From Opitutales bacterium (GTDB taxonomy: Bacteria > Verrucomicrobiota > Verrucomicrobiia > Opitutales > JABSRG01), in contig JANQKZ010000006.1 in the NCBI GenBank assembly GCA_028280845.1, positions 1-64,000 of the forward strand: DNA of 64,000 nucleotides. Reading direction: 5' to 3'. Made by a program: the position numbers and the translations under genes. Shown here one piece after another: positions 16,012 through 23,831 of the stretch (position 1 is its first letter; each line of letters begins with the position of its first letter). The notes under the pieces were generated by a model that made no database searches, was not told the origin of the DNA, and saw only the letters and a list, made by a program, of their open reading frames with translations.

Positions 16012-16950
16012 TCAACTGTAATCCACATTCCACCCCGACCGGAACCACAGGAGGCTCCCTAAAACGAGAAAGGGGATCAGCCAGTAACCCATTTCGGCCC
16101 ACTGCTGCCCTTCCTGTGCTTCACCCACCAGGCCGATCTCGCTGCTCGCGATTTCCGCCACCAGTTGCATATCCCCGATATCGGGCTGTATCTCAACAAA
16201 AGCGCCACCCAGCTGCCGTGCCGCCTGTTGCAGGGTTCCCGGATTCCACGATCCCTCCACCTGATTGCCTATCCCGTAGATATGCACGATGACCCCGGTG
16301 TTCCGCTTCACCTCAAGCGCCTCCTCTAAATCCTGCGGAAGGATATCATCTGCGATGACTAGAATAGACCCCGTCTTTCCAGTTCGCTCCAATTCAGCTG
16401 CAGCTAACTCAATCGCTTGCCCAAGCCCGGATTCTCCAGGAGTGGGCATAATGGTGGGGTCCAGGGCCTGGACGAAACTTACAATGATGCCTGGGTCTTT
16501 TGTGATCGGCATCACCCGGTGTGCCGAGCCGGAGTAGGCTATCAATCCATGGTCGGTCCCCCTTCGAAATTCCATCAGATCCTCCACCTTTTGCTGGGCC
16601 CGCTTTAATCGACTCGGCTGAATATCCCGGACCTCCATCGACTCTGATACCTTCATCACGATGACCAGGGCAGAGCTTTCCTCCGCCAGCGGCGAGGGGA
16701 TCAATTTCCACGTAGGACCCGCCATGACTCCAATCATGACTACCCACATGAAGCTCAACACATGGATCGGTTTGAGCACGGCCTGGTCTCCTTCTGGTTT
16801 TACCTCAAGGGCGGCAAACAACTCAGGATCCATTACCTCGCTCCACCCATCCGGCACCCGGGACCGGCGAATCAACGCCAGGATGAGCCATACCGCGGGC
16901 AGCAGGGCCAACAACCACCAGGGCCGGATAAAATGGAAGTCCCCTATCAT
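16012..16950 (-). CDS. BatB-like VWA membrane protein with broken MIDAS
   Basis: A 312-residue protein: two N-terminal TM helices (about 12-27 and 64-80), a von Willebrand A domain (about 92-280) and a C-terminal TM helix (WLIPFLVLGSLLWF). The MIDAS DxSxS motif, normally metal-binding, reads K100-V-S-E-S here. The usual GT motif reads PGESGLGQAIELA and the later TDG-type motif reads IADDI. Its neighbour BatA keeps an intact motif. Loss of the first Asp suggests metal-independent or purely structural function. It overlaps batA by 4 bp. Confidence 0.82.
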   Translation of the reverse strand: MIGDFHFIRPWWLLALLPAVWLILALIRRSRVPDGWSEVMDPELFAALEVKPEGDQAVLKPIHVLSFMWVVMIGVMAGPTWKLIPSPLAEESSALVIVMKVSESMEVRDIQPSRLKRAQQKVEDLMEFRRGTDHGLIAYSGSAHRVMPITKDPGIIVSFVQALDPTIMPTPGESGLGQAIELAAAELERTGKTGSILVIADDILPQDLEEALEVKRNTGVIVHIYGIGNQVEGSWNPGTLQQAARQLGGAFVEIQPDIGDMQLVAEIASSEIGLVGEAQEGQQWAEMGYWLIPFLVLGSLLWFRSGWNVDYS

Positions 16951-17990
16951 CGCACCCTCTCTATCTCCACGTCATTGCGATCCCGCGTCTGCGGGGAAAG
17001 CAATCTCGATTTTGAATTTCGAATTTGTTCCTGGGCCAGCAAGCATGCATGAAACGCCATCCAGGCAAGAAGAAGCAGCCCGATCGGGTAGATAAACAAA
17101 TCATACCGCGGCCGGTATCCCACCGTTTCCACCTGCCGGGTTTCGATCTGGTTCAGGGTATCATAGATCCCTTCAAGCTCTTCCCGGTCGTATCCATGAA
17201 AATACTGTCCACCAGTCGTCTCTGCCATCGCTCTCAAGGTCTGTTCATCCATGGCTGATTCCCCAACTGACGCCGGGTCACCCATGGCGACAACATGAAG
17301 CACAATGCCCCGGTCGCGAGCCACCTTCGCAGCCTCTACTGGCGGCATCTTACTCCCCGTATCATTCCCATCTGTGAGAAGGATGACTGTACGATTTTCC
17401 AGTTCACTGGCTTCGAAGGTATGGATCGCTAGCCCGATCGCATCCCCCAGCATGGTCTGGGGTCCGGCCATGCGGACTTGGGCTTCCTGGAGCAGCTGTT
17501 GGATAACATCCAGGTCATCGGTAAAAGGGGCCTGGATAAAGGGGGCAGTCCCAAAAAACAACAGGCCGACCCGATCCCCATCCCGCTGGTTCAGGAAATC
17601 GGATAAAACGGTCTTCAAGGCGTCCAAACGACTGATTTTTTCCCCGTCCCCATTCTCAAAGTCTGTTGTTTCCATAGACCCGGAAAGATCCACCCCCAGC
17701 AGCAGGTCTCGCATAGGAAGATCCTTTTCAATCGGATCATCAATCCACTGTGGTCGGGCCAATGCTGTCAGACACAGGAGAAAGATCAACGGGTTCAACC
17801 AGCGTTGCAAGGCGATCGGTTTTATGACAACCGCCCCGCTATCTGGCTGATTCCCTGACAACTCCGCCAGTTGCTTCATAAACGGAACATACACGGCCCG
17901 TCGTGACTCCCGGTGAGCCTTCACCAATCGTCGGAAAATCCACGGAAGTGGAATCACAAGAAATACCCACGGATAGAGAAAAGTAATCAT
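16947..17990 (-). CDS. BatA-like VWA membrane protein
   Basis: ATG 17990 is chosen because it overlaps the preceding stop as ATGA; a longer frame begins at 18026. The 347-residue protein has two TM helices near the N-terminus (3-19 and 64-79), a VWA domain with an intact MIDAS motif GVDLSGSME (D101, S103, S105), TDG at the expected place (LLTDGNDTG), and a C-terminal TM helix (FIYPIGLLLLAWMAFHACLL). VWA domains bind partner proteins through a divalent cation. It is the metal-competent partner of the adjacent degenerate BatB. Confidence 0.85.
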   Translation of the reverse strand: MITFLYPWVFLVIPLPWIFRRLVKAHRESRRAVYVPFMKQLAELSGNQPDSGAVVIKPIALQRWLNPLIFLLCLTALARPQWIDDPIEKDLPMRDLLLGVDLSGSMETTDFENGDGEKISRLDALKTVLSDFLNQRDGDRVGLLFFGTAPFIQAPFTDDLDVIQQLLQEAQVRMAGPQTMLGDAIGLAIHTFEASELENRTVILLTDGNDTGSKMPPVEAAKVARDRGIVLHVVAMGDPASVGESAMDEQTLRAMAETTGGQYFHGYDREELEGIYDTLNQIETRQVETVGYRPRYDLFIYPIGLLLLAWMAFHACLLAQEQIRNSKSRLLSPQTRDRNDVEIERVR

Positions 17991-18454
17991 GTCCGACGCC
18001 TTTCTTCCTCGTGGTGGAGGATCCAATTCCTTGCAGATTCCAGTAAGGCCTCCCGACTGGCAGAGTCTTGGTTAGATCCACCGTAAACCCCAGCGTAAGC
18101 TCTCTCAATAGGGGCGAGGTCCAGCCCATCCCCGGTACTTTGCAAAAACTGAATCCACGCATCACCGGAGAGCCCCGCGGCCACTTCCCGGCCATAGGTC
18201 GTGATGGCCACCCGTTTCAAAACCTCAAACAAGCTGCCGATGGAGACATCGGGCCCATTGAGAAGGGCCAAGGCCTCCCGCCGATAAGCATTTGCTTTCC
18301 ACCTCGCCCAAGCCCTCCAAGCAAAAACCGTCACCCCAACAAGAAGGATAGCCCCGACCCAGTACCATCCCGGCGCAAAAGGCCAGAGCCCCGCGGCCTC
18401 GGGCGGAACAAGGTCTTTGAGCTGACTGATTTCGGTGGGGGGAGCTGAATCCAT
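17987..18454 (-). CDS. DUF4381 family protein
   Basis: A 155-residue protein from ATG 18454; a TTG at 18475 would add seven residues and overlap the upstream gene. It has a short N-terminal Pro-rich stretch (DLVPPEAAGLWPFAPGWYW), one TM helix (about 29-46), a basic RAWARWKANAYRREAL segment, and a helical cytoplasmic domain. The N-terminal I-x-x-PxxAGLWPxAPGWW-like signature is typical of DUF4381 genes, which sit between DUF58 and BatA genes in MoxR operons, as here. Function unknown. Confidence 0.8.
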   Translation of the reverse strand: MDSAPPTEISQLKDLVPPEAAGLWPFAPGWYWVGAILLVGVTVFAWRAWARWKANAYRREALALLNGPDVSIGSLFEVLKRVAITTYGREVAAGLSGDAWIQFLQSTGDGLDLAPIERAYAGVYGGSNQDSASREALLESARNWILHHEEERRRT

Positions 18455-18461
18455 GGCCAGT

Positions 18462-19400
18462 CTATCGAGTCCCAATCAAGCGACGAACCTGGTCGGCCAC
18501 TGCTTCCTGATTGTGTATGGGCAGCACAGGGATCCCGTGCTTTTTTAATGTGTTTTGGGCATGCTCCAAGCGCTCCTGAAACAGGCTGTGATGGATCTTC
18601 CGAAGCTTTGGATGCCGGGTTTGTACTTCCACCTGCAAGCGAGCATCACTCGCTACCAGACGTCCCACATCCGGAAGGGTTTCCTCCATCTGATCATATA
18701 CGAAAAGGGAAATCACATCATTGCGCTGTCCCAGTCGAGTCAGCAGTCGGGTCGTCTCATCGTCAGCCCCGCCAAAGTCGCTGATGACCGCGATCAGCCA
18801 ATCATGTTGAGCCACGAGCCGGGCTTTCCGGAGCATCGCATTCAACATGCCGGGCTTGCCTTCCCGGGAATCATTCACTTTCAGCTCACGATTAAATCGC
18901 TCAATAACCCCGAATATCCGCATCAGGTTGGCCCGGCTGCGCTGGGCCGGAACAAGTTCATACGAAGCATCATTAAAGACCAGGGCCCCCGGCCGGTCCT
19001 TCACCCCAAACACCCGCCATGCACTCAACGCAGCCGCTTCGGCCGCGGTCACCGATTTCAACCGCTTCCGGGTTCCAAAAAACATGGATTGCCGCTGGTC
19101 CACCAATACCAGAGCGGATCGGTCACGCTCCTCCGTGTACACCCGCACATGCGGTTTCTTCAACCGATTGGTCACCTTCCAGTCGATATTGCGCACATCA
19201 TCGCCGGGCAGGTAGCGACGAATCTCCTCAAAATTCAATCCCCTCCCCCGCAACCGTGATGCATGCCGTCCCGCGAGTAGCGAGTGTATCGGCTGTTTGG
19301 GTAAAAATGAAAATCCCGTTCCTTGCCCCTCGAGGCGGATCAAGTCCCGCAGGGACGTATAGACGCCTTTGTCAGGCTGGAGACTGGAGGCTGAAGGCAT
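18462..19400 (-). CDS. DUF58 domain protein
   Basis: The 312-residue protein contains the DUF58 signature around LNFEEIRRYLPGDDVRNIDWKVTNRLKKP (about residues 56-85, quoted here only in part as YLPGDDVRNIDWKVTNR), followed by VRVYTEERDRSALVLVDQRQSMFFG, a VWA-like strand. No TM helix is evident, so it is probably cytoplasmic. In MoxR operons DUF58 proteins accompany the AAA ATPase and VWA proteins and probably help couple ATPase action to membrane substrates. A four-helix-bundle gene separates it from moxR, which is unusual. Confidence 0.88.
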   Translation of the reverse strand: MPSASSLQPDKGVYTSLRDLIRLEGQGTGFSFLPKQPIHSLLAGRHASRLRGRGLNFEEIRRYLPGDDVRNIDWKVTNRLKKPHVRVYTEERDRSALVLVDQRQSMFFGTRKRLKSVTAAEAAALSAWRVFGVKDRPGALVFNDASYELVPAQRSRANLMRIFGVIERFNRELKVNDSREGKPGMLNAMLRKARLVAQHDWLIAVISDFGGADDETTRLLTRLGQRNDVISLFVYDQMEETLPDVGRLVASDARLQVEVQTRHPKLRKIHHSLFQERLEHAQNTLKKHGIPVLPIHNQEAVADQVRRLIGTR

Positions 19401-19414
19401 TTTTTCAGGAAGGA

Positions 19415-19705
19415 TTAATGAATGAAAGGCGCACAGTCGATTTGCTGTGCCTCATGACATACTTTGAAGCCAGATACTGATTCTCCAAGCGACCCCAAGG
19501 TAGAATACAAAAACTGTATAGACTCACGAATCCCTCTCCAAGAGTAAGCTTCCGCTATCGTTCGATGAGTGGAATCCAAAGAGGCAAGCTTACTCAATTC
19601 AAACGGTAATCCTCGAAACACCTTTGCAGCGACCACATATAGCCAAATCGGATCCTGGCGAAGCTTCAGCTTTTGATTACCTCGAGTTCTATTAACCCTA
19701 TTCAT
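19415..19705 (-). CDS. four-helix-bundle protein (23S rRNA-intervening-sequence family)
   Basis: A 96-residue ORF with the motif HRTIAEAYSWRGIRESIQFL followed by GSLGESVSGFKVCHEAQQI. These match the family pattern NIAEG-x-R-x-(S)-x-x-EYxxFL-x-xxGSLxE. Members were first seen as ORFs inside 23S rRNA intervening sequences and also occur as dispersed chromosomal copies; function is unknown. The Gly of IAEG is Ala here. It sits between moxR and the DUF58 gene on the same strand, 28 and 14 bp from its neighbours, apparently inserted into the operon without breaking it. Confidence 0.6.
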   Translation of the reverse strand: MNRVNRTRGNQKLKLRQDPIWLYVVAAKVFRGLPFELSKLASLDSTHRTIAEAYSWRGIRESIQFLYSTLGSLGESVSGFKVCHEAQQIDCAPFIH

Positions 19706-19733
19706 CGTTCAATTCATCCCTCCAGCCTGTGCT

Positions 19734-20705
19734 TTACACGACCGCTACCTGCCGGAGTAATTCATCTATCGCCGCATCCTTCGTCACCCCATCTGCTTGA
19801 GCTTCGTAGCTCAGGATAATTCGGTGCCGCAGGCAATCGTGGAGGATGGCTTGGATATCCGAGGGAAGTACATGGTCCCGCCCCCGCATGAAAGCATAGG
19901 CCCGGGAAACCCGATCGAGTGCAATGCTACCCCGAGGGCTAGCGCCCGTGAGTATCCAATCTTTCAATACACCCTCGTAACGCTCCGGATAGCGCGTTGC
20001 ATAAATCAGATCGATCAAGTATTGCTCTACGGTTTCGGACATCTTTACTTCCTGGACGGCGGATCTTGCCTCGAAAATGGCGGACTGGGGCAAGGGATCC
20101 TTGGGCATCGAGTATCCAAACCCGGATTTGTCTTCTCCGCGGACGAGGTGCAGGACCCTCGCCTCCGATTCCTCATCTACATAGGTGATCACCACATGCA
20201 TGAGAAAGCGATCCATCTGTGCTTCAGGCAGCGGATAAGTCCCTTCCTGCTCGATCGGGTTCTGGGTGGACAGCACCATGTAGAGTGGATCCATCTTGTG
20301 CGTTTCACCAGCCACGGTGACCTGGCGTTCTTCCATAGCCTCCAATAGGGCGGCTTGGACTTTAGCCGGAGCCCGGTTGATCTCATCCCCGAGAATCAGG
20401 TTGCCAAAAATAGGTCCTTTCTTGAATTCAAACTTCCCCCCTTCCGATGTTTCTACATACACCTCAGAGCCCGTGATATCGGCCGGCAGGAGATCCGGAG
20501 TGAATTGGATCCGGCTGAAGACCGACTCCAGGTTTTTGGCCAGGCTTTTGATCGCCCGGGTTTTCGCCAGGCCGGGCAGGCCTTCCATCAGGACATTGCC
20601 ATTGGCTAACAGAGCCAGGAGCAGGCGCTCCACCACGGCCTTCTGACCGATGATGGATTGGCCCATACGCTCTTTCAGTTCAAGGATGGGGTCTAGAGCT
20701 TTCAT
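19734..20705 (-). CDS. MoxR-type AAA+ ATPase
   Basis: ATG 20705 gives 323 residues; an upstream frame to 20756 adds an atypical N-terminus. Walker A is EGLPGLAKT (41-49), Walker B is LGDEINRAP, sensor-type segments include LSTQNPIEQEGTYPLPEAQMDRF, and the helical lid follows (TGASPRGSIAL). MoxR ATPases act as chaperones that remodel or activate VWA-protein complexes. This is the promoter-proximal gene of the eight-gene Bat operon, divergent from an AI-2E family gene across 123 bp that must hold both promoters. Confidence 0.92.
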   Translation of the reverse strand: MKALDPILELKERMGQSIIGQKAVVERLLLALLANGNVLMEGLPGLAKTRAIKSLAKNLESVFSRIQFTPDLLPADITGSEVYVETSEGGKFEFKKGPIFGNLILGDEINRAPAKVQAALLEAMEERQVTVAGETHKMDPLYMVLSTQNPIEQEGTYPLPEAQMDRFLMHVVITYVDEESEARVLHLVRGEDKSGFGYSMPKDPLPQSAIFEARSAVQEVKMSETVEQYLIDLIYATRYPERYEGVLKDWILTGASPRGSIALDRVSRAYAFMRGRDHVLPSDIQAILHDCLRHRIILSYEAQADGVTKDAAIDELLRQVAVV

Positions 20706-20828
20706 AGAGTGGCGGGATGAGGGTGCAGGAAAAACTAAAAGCCAGACCGCGGGCATTCAAGCTCCTCCTCGCTGAATCCATAGACTTTTACCTAGCTCAT
20801 TTTGCGAAACACTTCATAATCCCGATCA

Positions 20829-22034
20829 ATGAAAACCGGGAGCTTTTTAATCAGGGTATCGATCGTCGTTGGTATTATCCTCGGTCTGCTGCTGACCTGG
20901 AACATCAGGTCTATTCTGATCATGGCATTTGCATCTACCGTTATCGCCATAGCGGTGTCGATTCCCATGCATTGGCTCCAGGGAAAAGGTTGGCCCAGGA
21001 TGGCAGCCCTGGGAGGATCTGTCGCTGCCACCTTCCTCGTCTGTTCCCTCATCGTTATCTACATCCTGCCCACGCTCTTCATCGGGGTCCTGGAATTGCT
21101 GGAAGAATTACCTGCTGCCTATCAAACACTCAAGACACTCTACACCGACTGGTGGACGGCAAATCCAAGATTCCAGACGGTGTTTCCCGCCCCGGATGGA
21201 TATTGGGAGAATATTCAACTCGACCCGGAATCCGTCAAAAACTCGCTTATCTGGCTTGGAGAAACCGGGATGGCTCTCGTCCCCAGCGTTTTTGGGGGAG
21301 TCGGCTTTTTTGCGGGAGTGCTGATCAACTTAGGACTCATTTTGCTCATCGCCCTGTTTTTTCTTTTGGACCCGGGCGAGTATGTCAAAGGGAGTCTCTA
21401 CCTGTTCCCCGAACCCATGCATGAACGGGTATTGGAGGTGTGGAATGAGCTTTATCGAACAATCAAGAAATGGCTTACGGTTCAGTGTTTCTCGATCACG
21501 GTGATTCTCATCGGAGTGTGGGTCATTCTCGGCGTGTTTATGGGCATGCCCAAAGCCAGTGTCGTGGCCCTATTCGCCGGACTCGCCACTTTCATTCCAA
21601 ATATTGGGGCAATCTTACCAGTGATCCCTATTGTCATTTTCACCCTAGCCTATGGGGAACCTCACGAGGTGCTAATTTACGTTCCGACATACCTGGTGAT
21701 TCAGGCCACTGAGAGCAACGTCATCACTCCCAGTTTCGTCAAATCGTCGATGTCTATCCCCGCAGGACTCCTCATGCTGTTTCAAGTCGTCATCGCCATG
21801 GCCTTGGGTGCGCTCGGGTTGATTCTCGCGGTTCCCCTCCTTGCTACCTTGATCACTCTAGTGCGCGAGGTATATTCCTACGATTTACTCAATCTGAGAT
21901 CGGTGTCGGTTCAACTTGCGGGAGATCCGGGAGGGGGATTTCAACTGGTCCCACCCGAGCCCATTGGAGCAACCCGGGAGGACCCCGAAGAGGCATTACC
22001 TGAAGACCTGCCCGGGAATGAAGGCAAGGCCTAG
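20829..22034 (+). CDS. AI-2E family transporter, second copy
   Basis: A 401-residue polytopic membrane protein with an N-terminal TM pair (VSIVVGIILGLLLTW; SILIMAFASTVIAIAVSI) and a central soluble insert (about 90-150). The family signatures are ATFIPNIGAILPVIPIVIF and the C-terminal ESNVITPSFVKSSMSIP and LGALGLILAVPLLATLI. The Pro/Glu-rich tail (from about 370) is longer than in the copy at 5957-7015, and the two share only family-level similarity. It is a predicted small-molecule exporter of unknown substrate. It is divergent from moxR and stands as a single-gene plus-strand unit. Confidence 0.85.
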   Translation: MKTGSFLIRVSIVVGIILGLLLTWNIRSILIMAFASTVIAIAVSIPMHWLQGKGWPRMAALGGSVAATFLVCSLIVIYILPTLFIGVLELLEELPAAYQTLKTLYTDWWTANPRFQTVFPAPDGYWENIQLDPESVKNSLIWLGETGMALVPSVFGGVGFFAGVLINLGLILLIALFFLLDPGEYVKGSLYLFPEPMHERVLEVWNELYRTIKKWLTVQCFSITVILIGVWVILGVFMGMPKASVVALFAGLATFIPNIGAILPVIPIVIFTLAYGEPHEVLIYVPTYLVIQATESNVITPSFVKSSMSIPAGLLMLFQVVIAMALGALGLILAVPLLATLITLVREVYSYDLLNLRSVSVQLAGDPGGGFQLVPPEPIGATREDPEEALPEDLPGNEGKA

Positions 22035-22036
22035 AC

Positions 22037-22399
22037 CTATTCAGTTATCCAGGCCTGGGCGGCTTCGAACCCCATGAGGGGAAACACCCTGGTCTCCGCC
22101 GGCATCAGAAAACCAAAAGCTTTCACGAAGTTTTGGATCCATAGGGTATCACATACAACTGCAATACGCTGAAAATCAAAGAAGTGCTCCAGGCCGATCT
22201 TGGCATCACTCCACATGGCAGCCATATCGAAGCCTTCCAGATCGTCCGCCAAGAGATAGATCAGATTAACTTTCTCAGTCTTCTTGAAGGCTGTCTCTAA
22301 AGCAGGGATAAGCACGCGCTCATAGTCCTCTCCCGTAATTTTTCCAGAAGCCCGCAGACCAACAACATGGTCCGGTAAATCATGGATGAGTTCGATCAT
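22037..22399 (-). CDS. SpoIIAA-like (STAS-fold) protein
   Basis: A 120-residue protein with no signal. It starts IELIHDLPDHVVGLRASGKIT, carries LIYLLADDLEGFDMAAMWSD and KIGLEHFFDFQRIAVVCD, and ends with an acidic helix, the layout of the SpoIIAA-like (DUF3478) family. These resemble anti-sigma antagonist or sulfate-transporter STAS domains but have unknown roles, sometimes linked to membrane stress. It lies 21 bp upstream of the efflux outer-membrane factor gene on the minus strand in reading order after it. A short fragment of a related gene is visible at 30530-30611. Confidence 0.8.
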   Translation of the reverse strand: MIELIHDLPDHVVGLRASGKITGEDYERVLIPALETAFKKTEKVNLIYLLADDLEGFDMAAMWSDAKIGLEHFFDFQRIAVVCDTLWIQNFVKAFGFLMPAETRVFPLMGFEAAQAWITE

Positions 22400-22420
22400 G
22401 GATAGAGTATTGAAGAGAAA

Positions 22421-23686
22421 TTACAGGGAAAAGCCACCCCCCAGAGCCAAAAACAGATCGATCCGTTCCTGCAGTCGCTGGTTGCGAATGTTGTGCAAAT
22501 TGATCTGATCCGAGAGCACCTCGGTCCGGAAACGAATAAGTTCCCCCTCCGCTATCTGTCCTTGTCTGAACCGGAATTCCGCCTCCGCCAAGTCTGCTTT
22601 CGATTGCGTAAAATCTGTCAAAAGCGTCTGCTCCGCCTCTTTTAAAACCACTTCCTTAACCAGCTCGTCATGCACCTCTCTAAAGGCAACAGGCGGGATG
22701 GACCTGAAGCCTTCCTCTTGCGCTTCGACCCGCTGCGTTAAGATCTCAGACGGCCCTCCATTTGGCCCCGCCAAATTTAAAACTTCCATGGGAGTTCCAT
22801 CCGGCAATTGTCGAATATCCGGCCTCCTTAACAAGACCTCCGCTGACAGGTCCCGGGGGATGGCTATCAAACTGATCATTGATTCTTCCTCCCCCACAGG
22901 GAAGCTACCAGGCAAACGTCCAATCACCATATCAATGGACCGTATCGCCAGATTACGCGCTGAGGTAAATTCGCGAAGGGCCGCCCTGGCCTGAGAGACG
23001 CGCGCAGTGGCATAGGATACTTCTTTCTGGGTTCCCACCCCGGAATCAAAAGCCTGCTGGGCCAGCTCCAGGGACCGGATGTGGAGATCCATATCCGCTC
23101 GGGCGTCACGGATCTGGTATTCCGTTTCGGCGATGAGGAAGTAGGCTTTCAATGCTTGAGCTGCCAAAGAAAAGTAGAGCCCCTCCAGTTGAAGGCTGGT
23201 GAGGTCGACCCTGCTATCAGCTTCCTGCACCTGGGCCTGGAAATAATTCCAGAGAGCGATCTCCCATGAAATGTTTAAAGCCGCGCCTGTGGAAGTAAGC
23301 TGCCGGGCACCGCCAGAACCGCTGTCCCTCGGGGTACCTTTTCCAGCCAGAACCACCGCTGGTTTTAAATCCCCGCTGGCCTGAATGGCTAGGGCACTCG
23401 CTTTCTGGAGTCTGGCCAGGGAGGACTGTAGATTCAGGTTGTTCTGGATGGCACGCTCAATGATGAGGGACACGTTGGGATCCGCAAAACTGTCAGCCCA
23501 GGTCGCATTGGCCTCTGCCAAGACCTTGTCGGCAATGACCTGAAAATCCTCCTCCTCCAGAACATCCCCACCCGGAAAAGCGATTATGGGTGGCGGGGGG
23601 GCTTTGGTCGTCGAGGTCGTACACCCTGTAAAGAGCGCGTAGCCAAAGGCAGCAAGGAATGTAAATAAAAGCCGAAATAAAGACAT
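22421..23686 (-). CDS. TolC/NodT-type outer-membrane efflux lipoprotein
   Basis: The 421-residue protein begins with a lipoprotein signal (LAAFGYALFTGC, Cys22) and contains two long helical repeats typical of outer-membrane efflux factors: ERAIQNNLNLQSSLARLQKAS, then AYFLIAETEYQIRDARADM, and later DFTQSKADLAEAEFRFRQGQIAEGELIRFRTEV (positions about 340-400). The DLRRPDIRQ-type signature is present as LLRRPDIRQ. It could supply the outer channel for the RND pump at 7076-11389, which lacks one in its own operon; that pairing is inferred. At 421 residues it is slightly short for the family. Confidence 0.85.
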   Translation of the reverse strand: MSLFRLLFTFLAAFGYALFTGCTTSTTKAPPPPIIAFPGGDVLEEEDFQVIADKVLAEANATWADSFADPNVSLIIERAIQNNLNLQSSLARLQKASALAIQASGDLKPAVVLAGKGTPRDSGSGGARQLTSTGAALNISWEIALWNYFQAQVQEADSRVDLTSLQLEGLYFSLAAQALKAYFLIAETEYQIRDARADMDLHIRSLELAQQAFDSGVGTQKEVSYATARVSQARAALREFTSARNLAIRSIDMVIGRLPGSFPVGEEESMISLIAIPRDLSAEVLLRRPDIRQLPDGTPMEVLNLAGPNGGPSEILTQRVEAQEEGFRSIPPVAFREVHDELVKEVVLKEAEQTLLTDFTQSKADLAEAEFRFRQGQIAEGELIRFRTEVLSDQINLHNIRNQRLQERIDLFLALGGGFSL

Positions 23687-23780
23687 GAGTTTCCCCCAGA
23701 AAATAGCCTAAAATCCGGACGCAGCAAGCCTCCGTCCCCACACAGACCACAATATAGACACGCGGGCTGACGGCGGCGAC

Positions 23781-23808
23781 AAAAGGGGGCTCCAACTGGA
23801 GCCCCTTT
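23781..23808 (-). terminator. rho-independent-like terminator of the sulfatase gene
   Basis: Between the sulfatase stop (23832) and the efflux-factor start (23686), the minus strand forms a strong GC hairpin with arms AAAGGGGCTCC and GGAGCCCCCTTT around a four-base loop, one base bulged, followed by T residues. Its position 24 bp after the sulfatase stop suits termination of that transcript. Confidence 0.75.
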
Positions 23809-23831
23809 GAAAGATACGGTTCGGGTCGACT

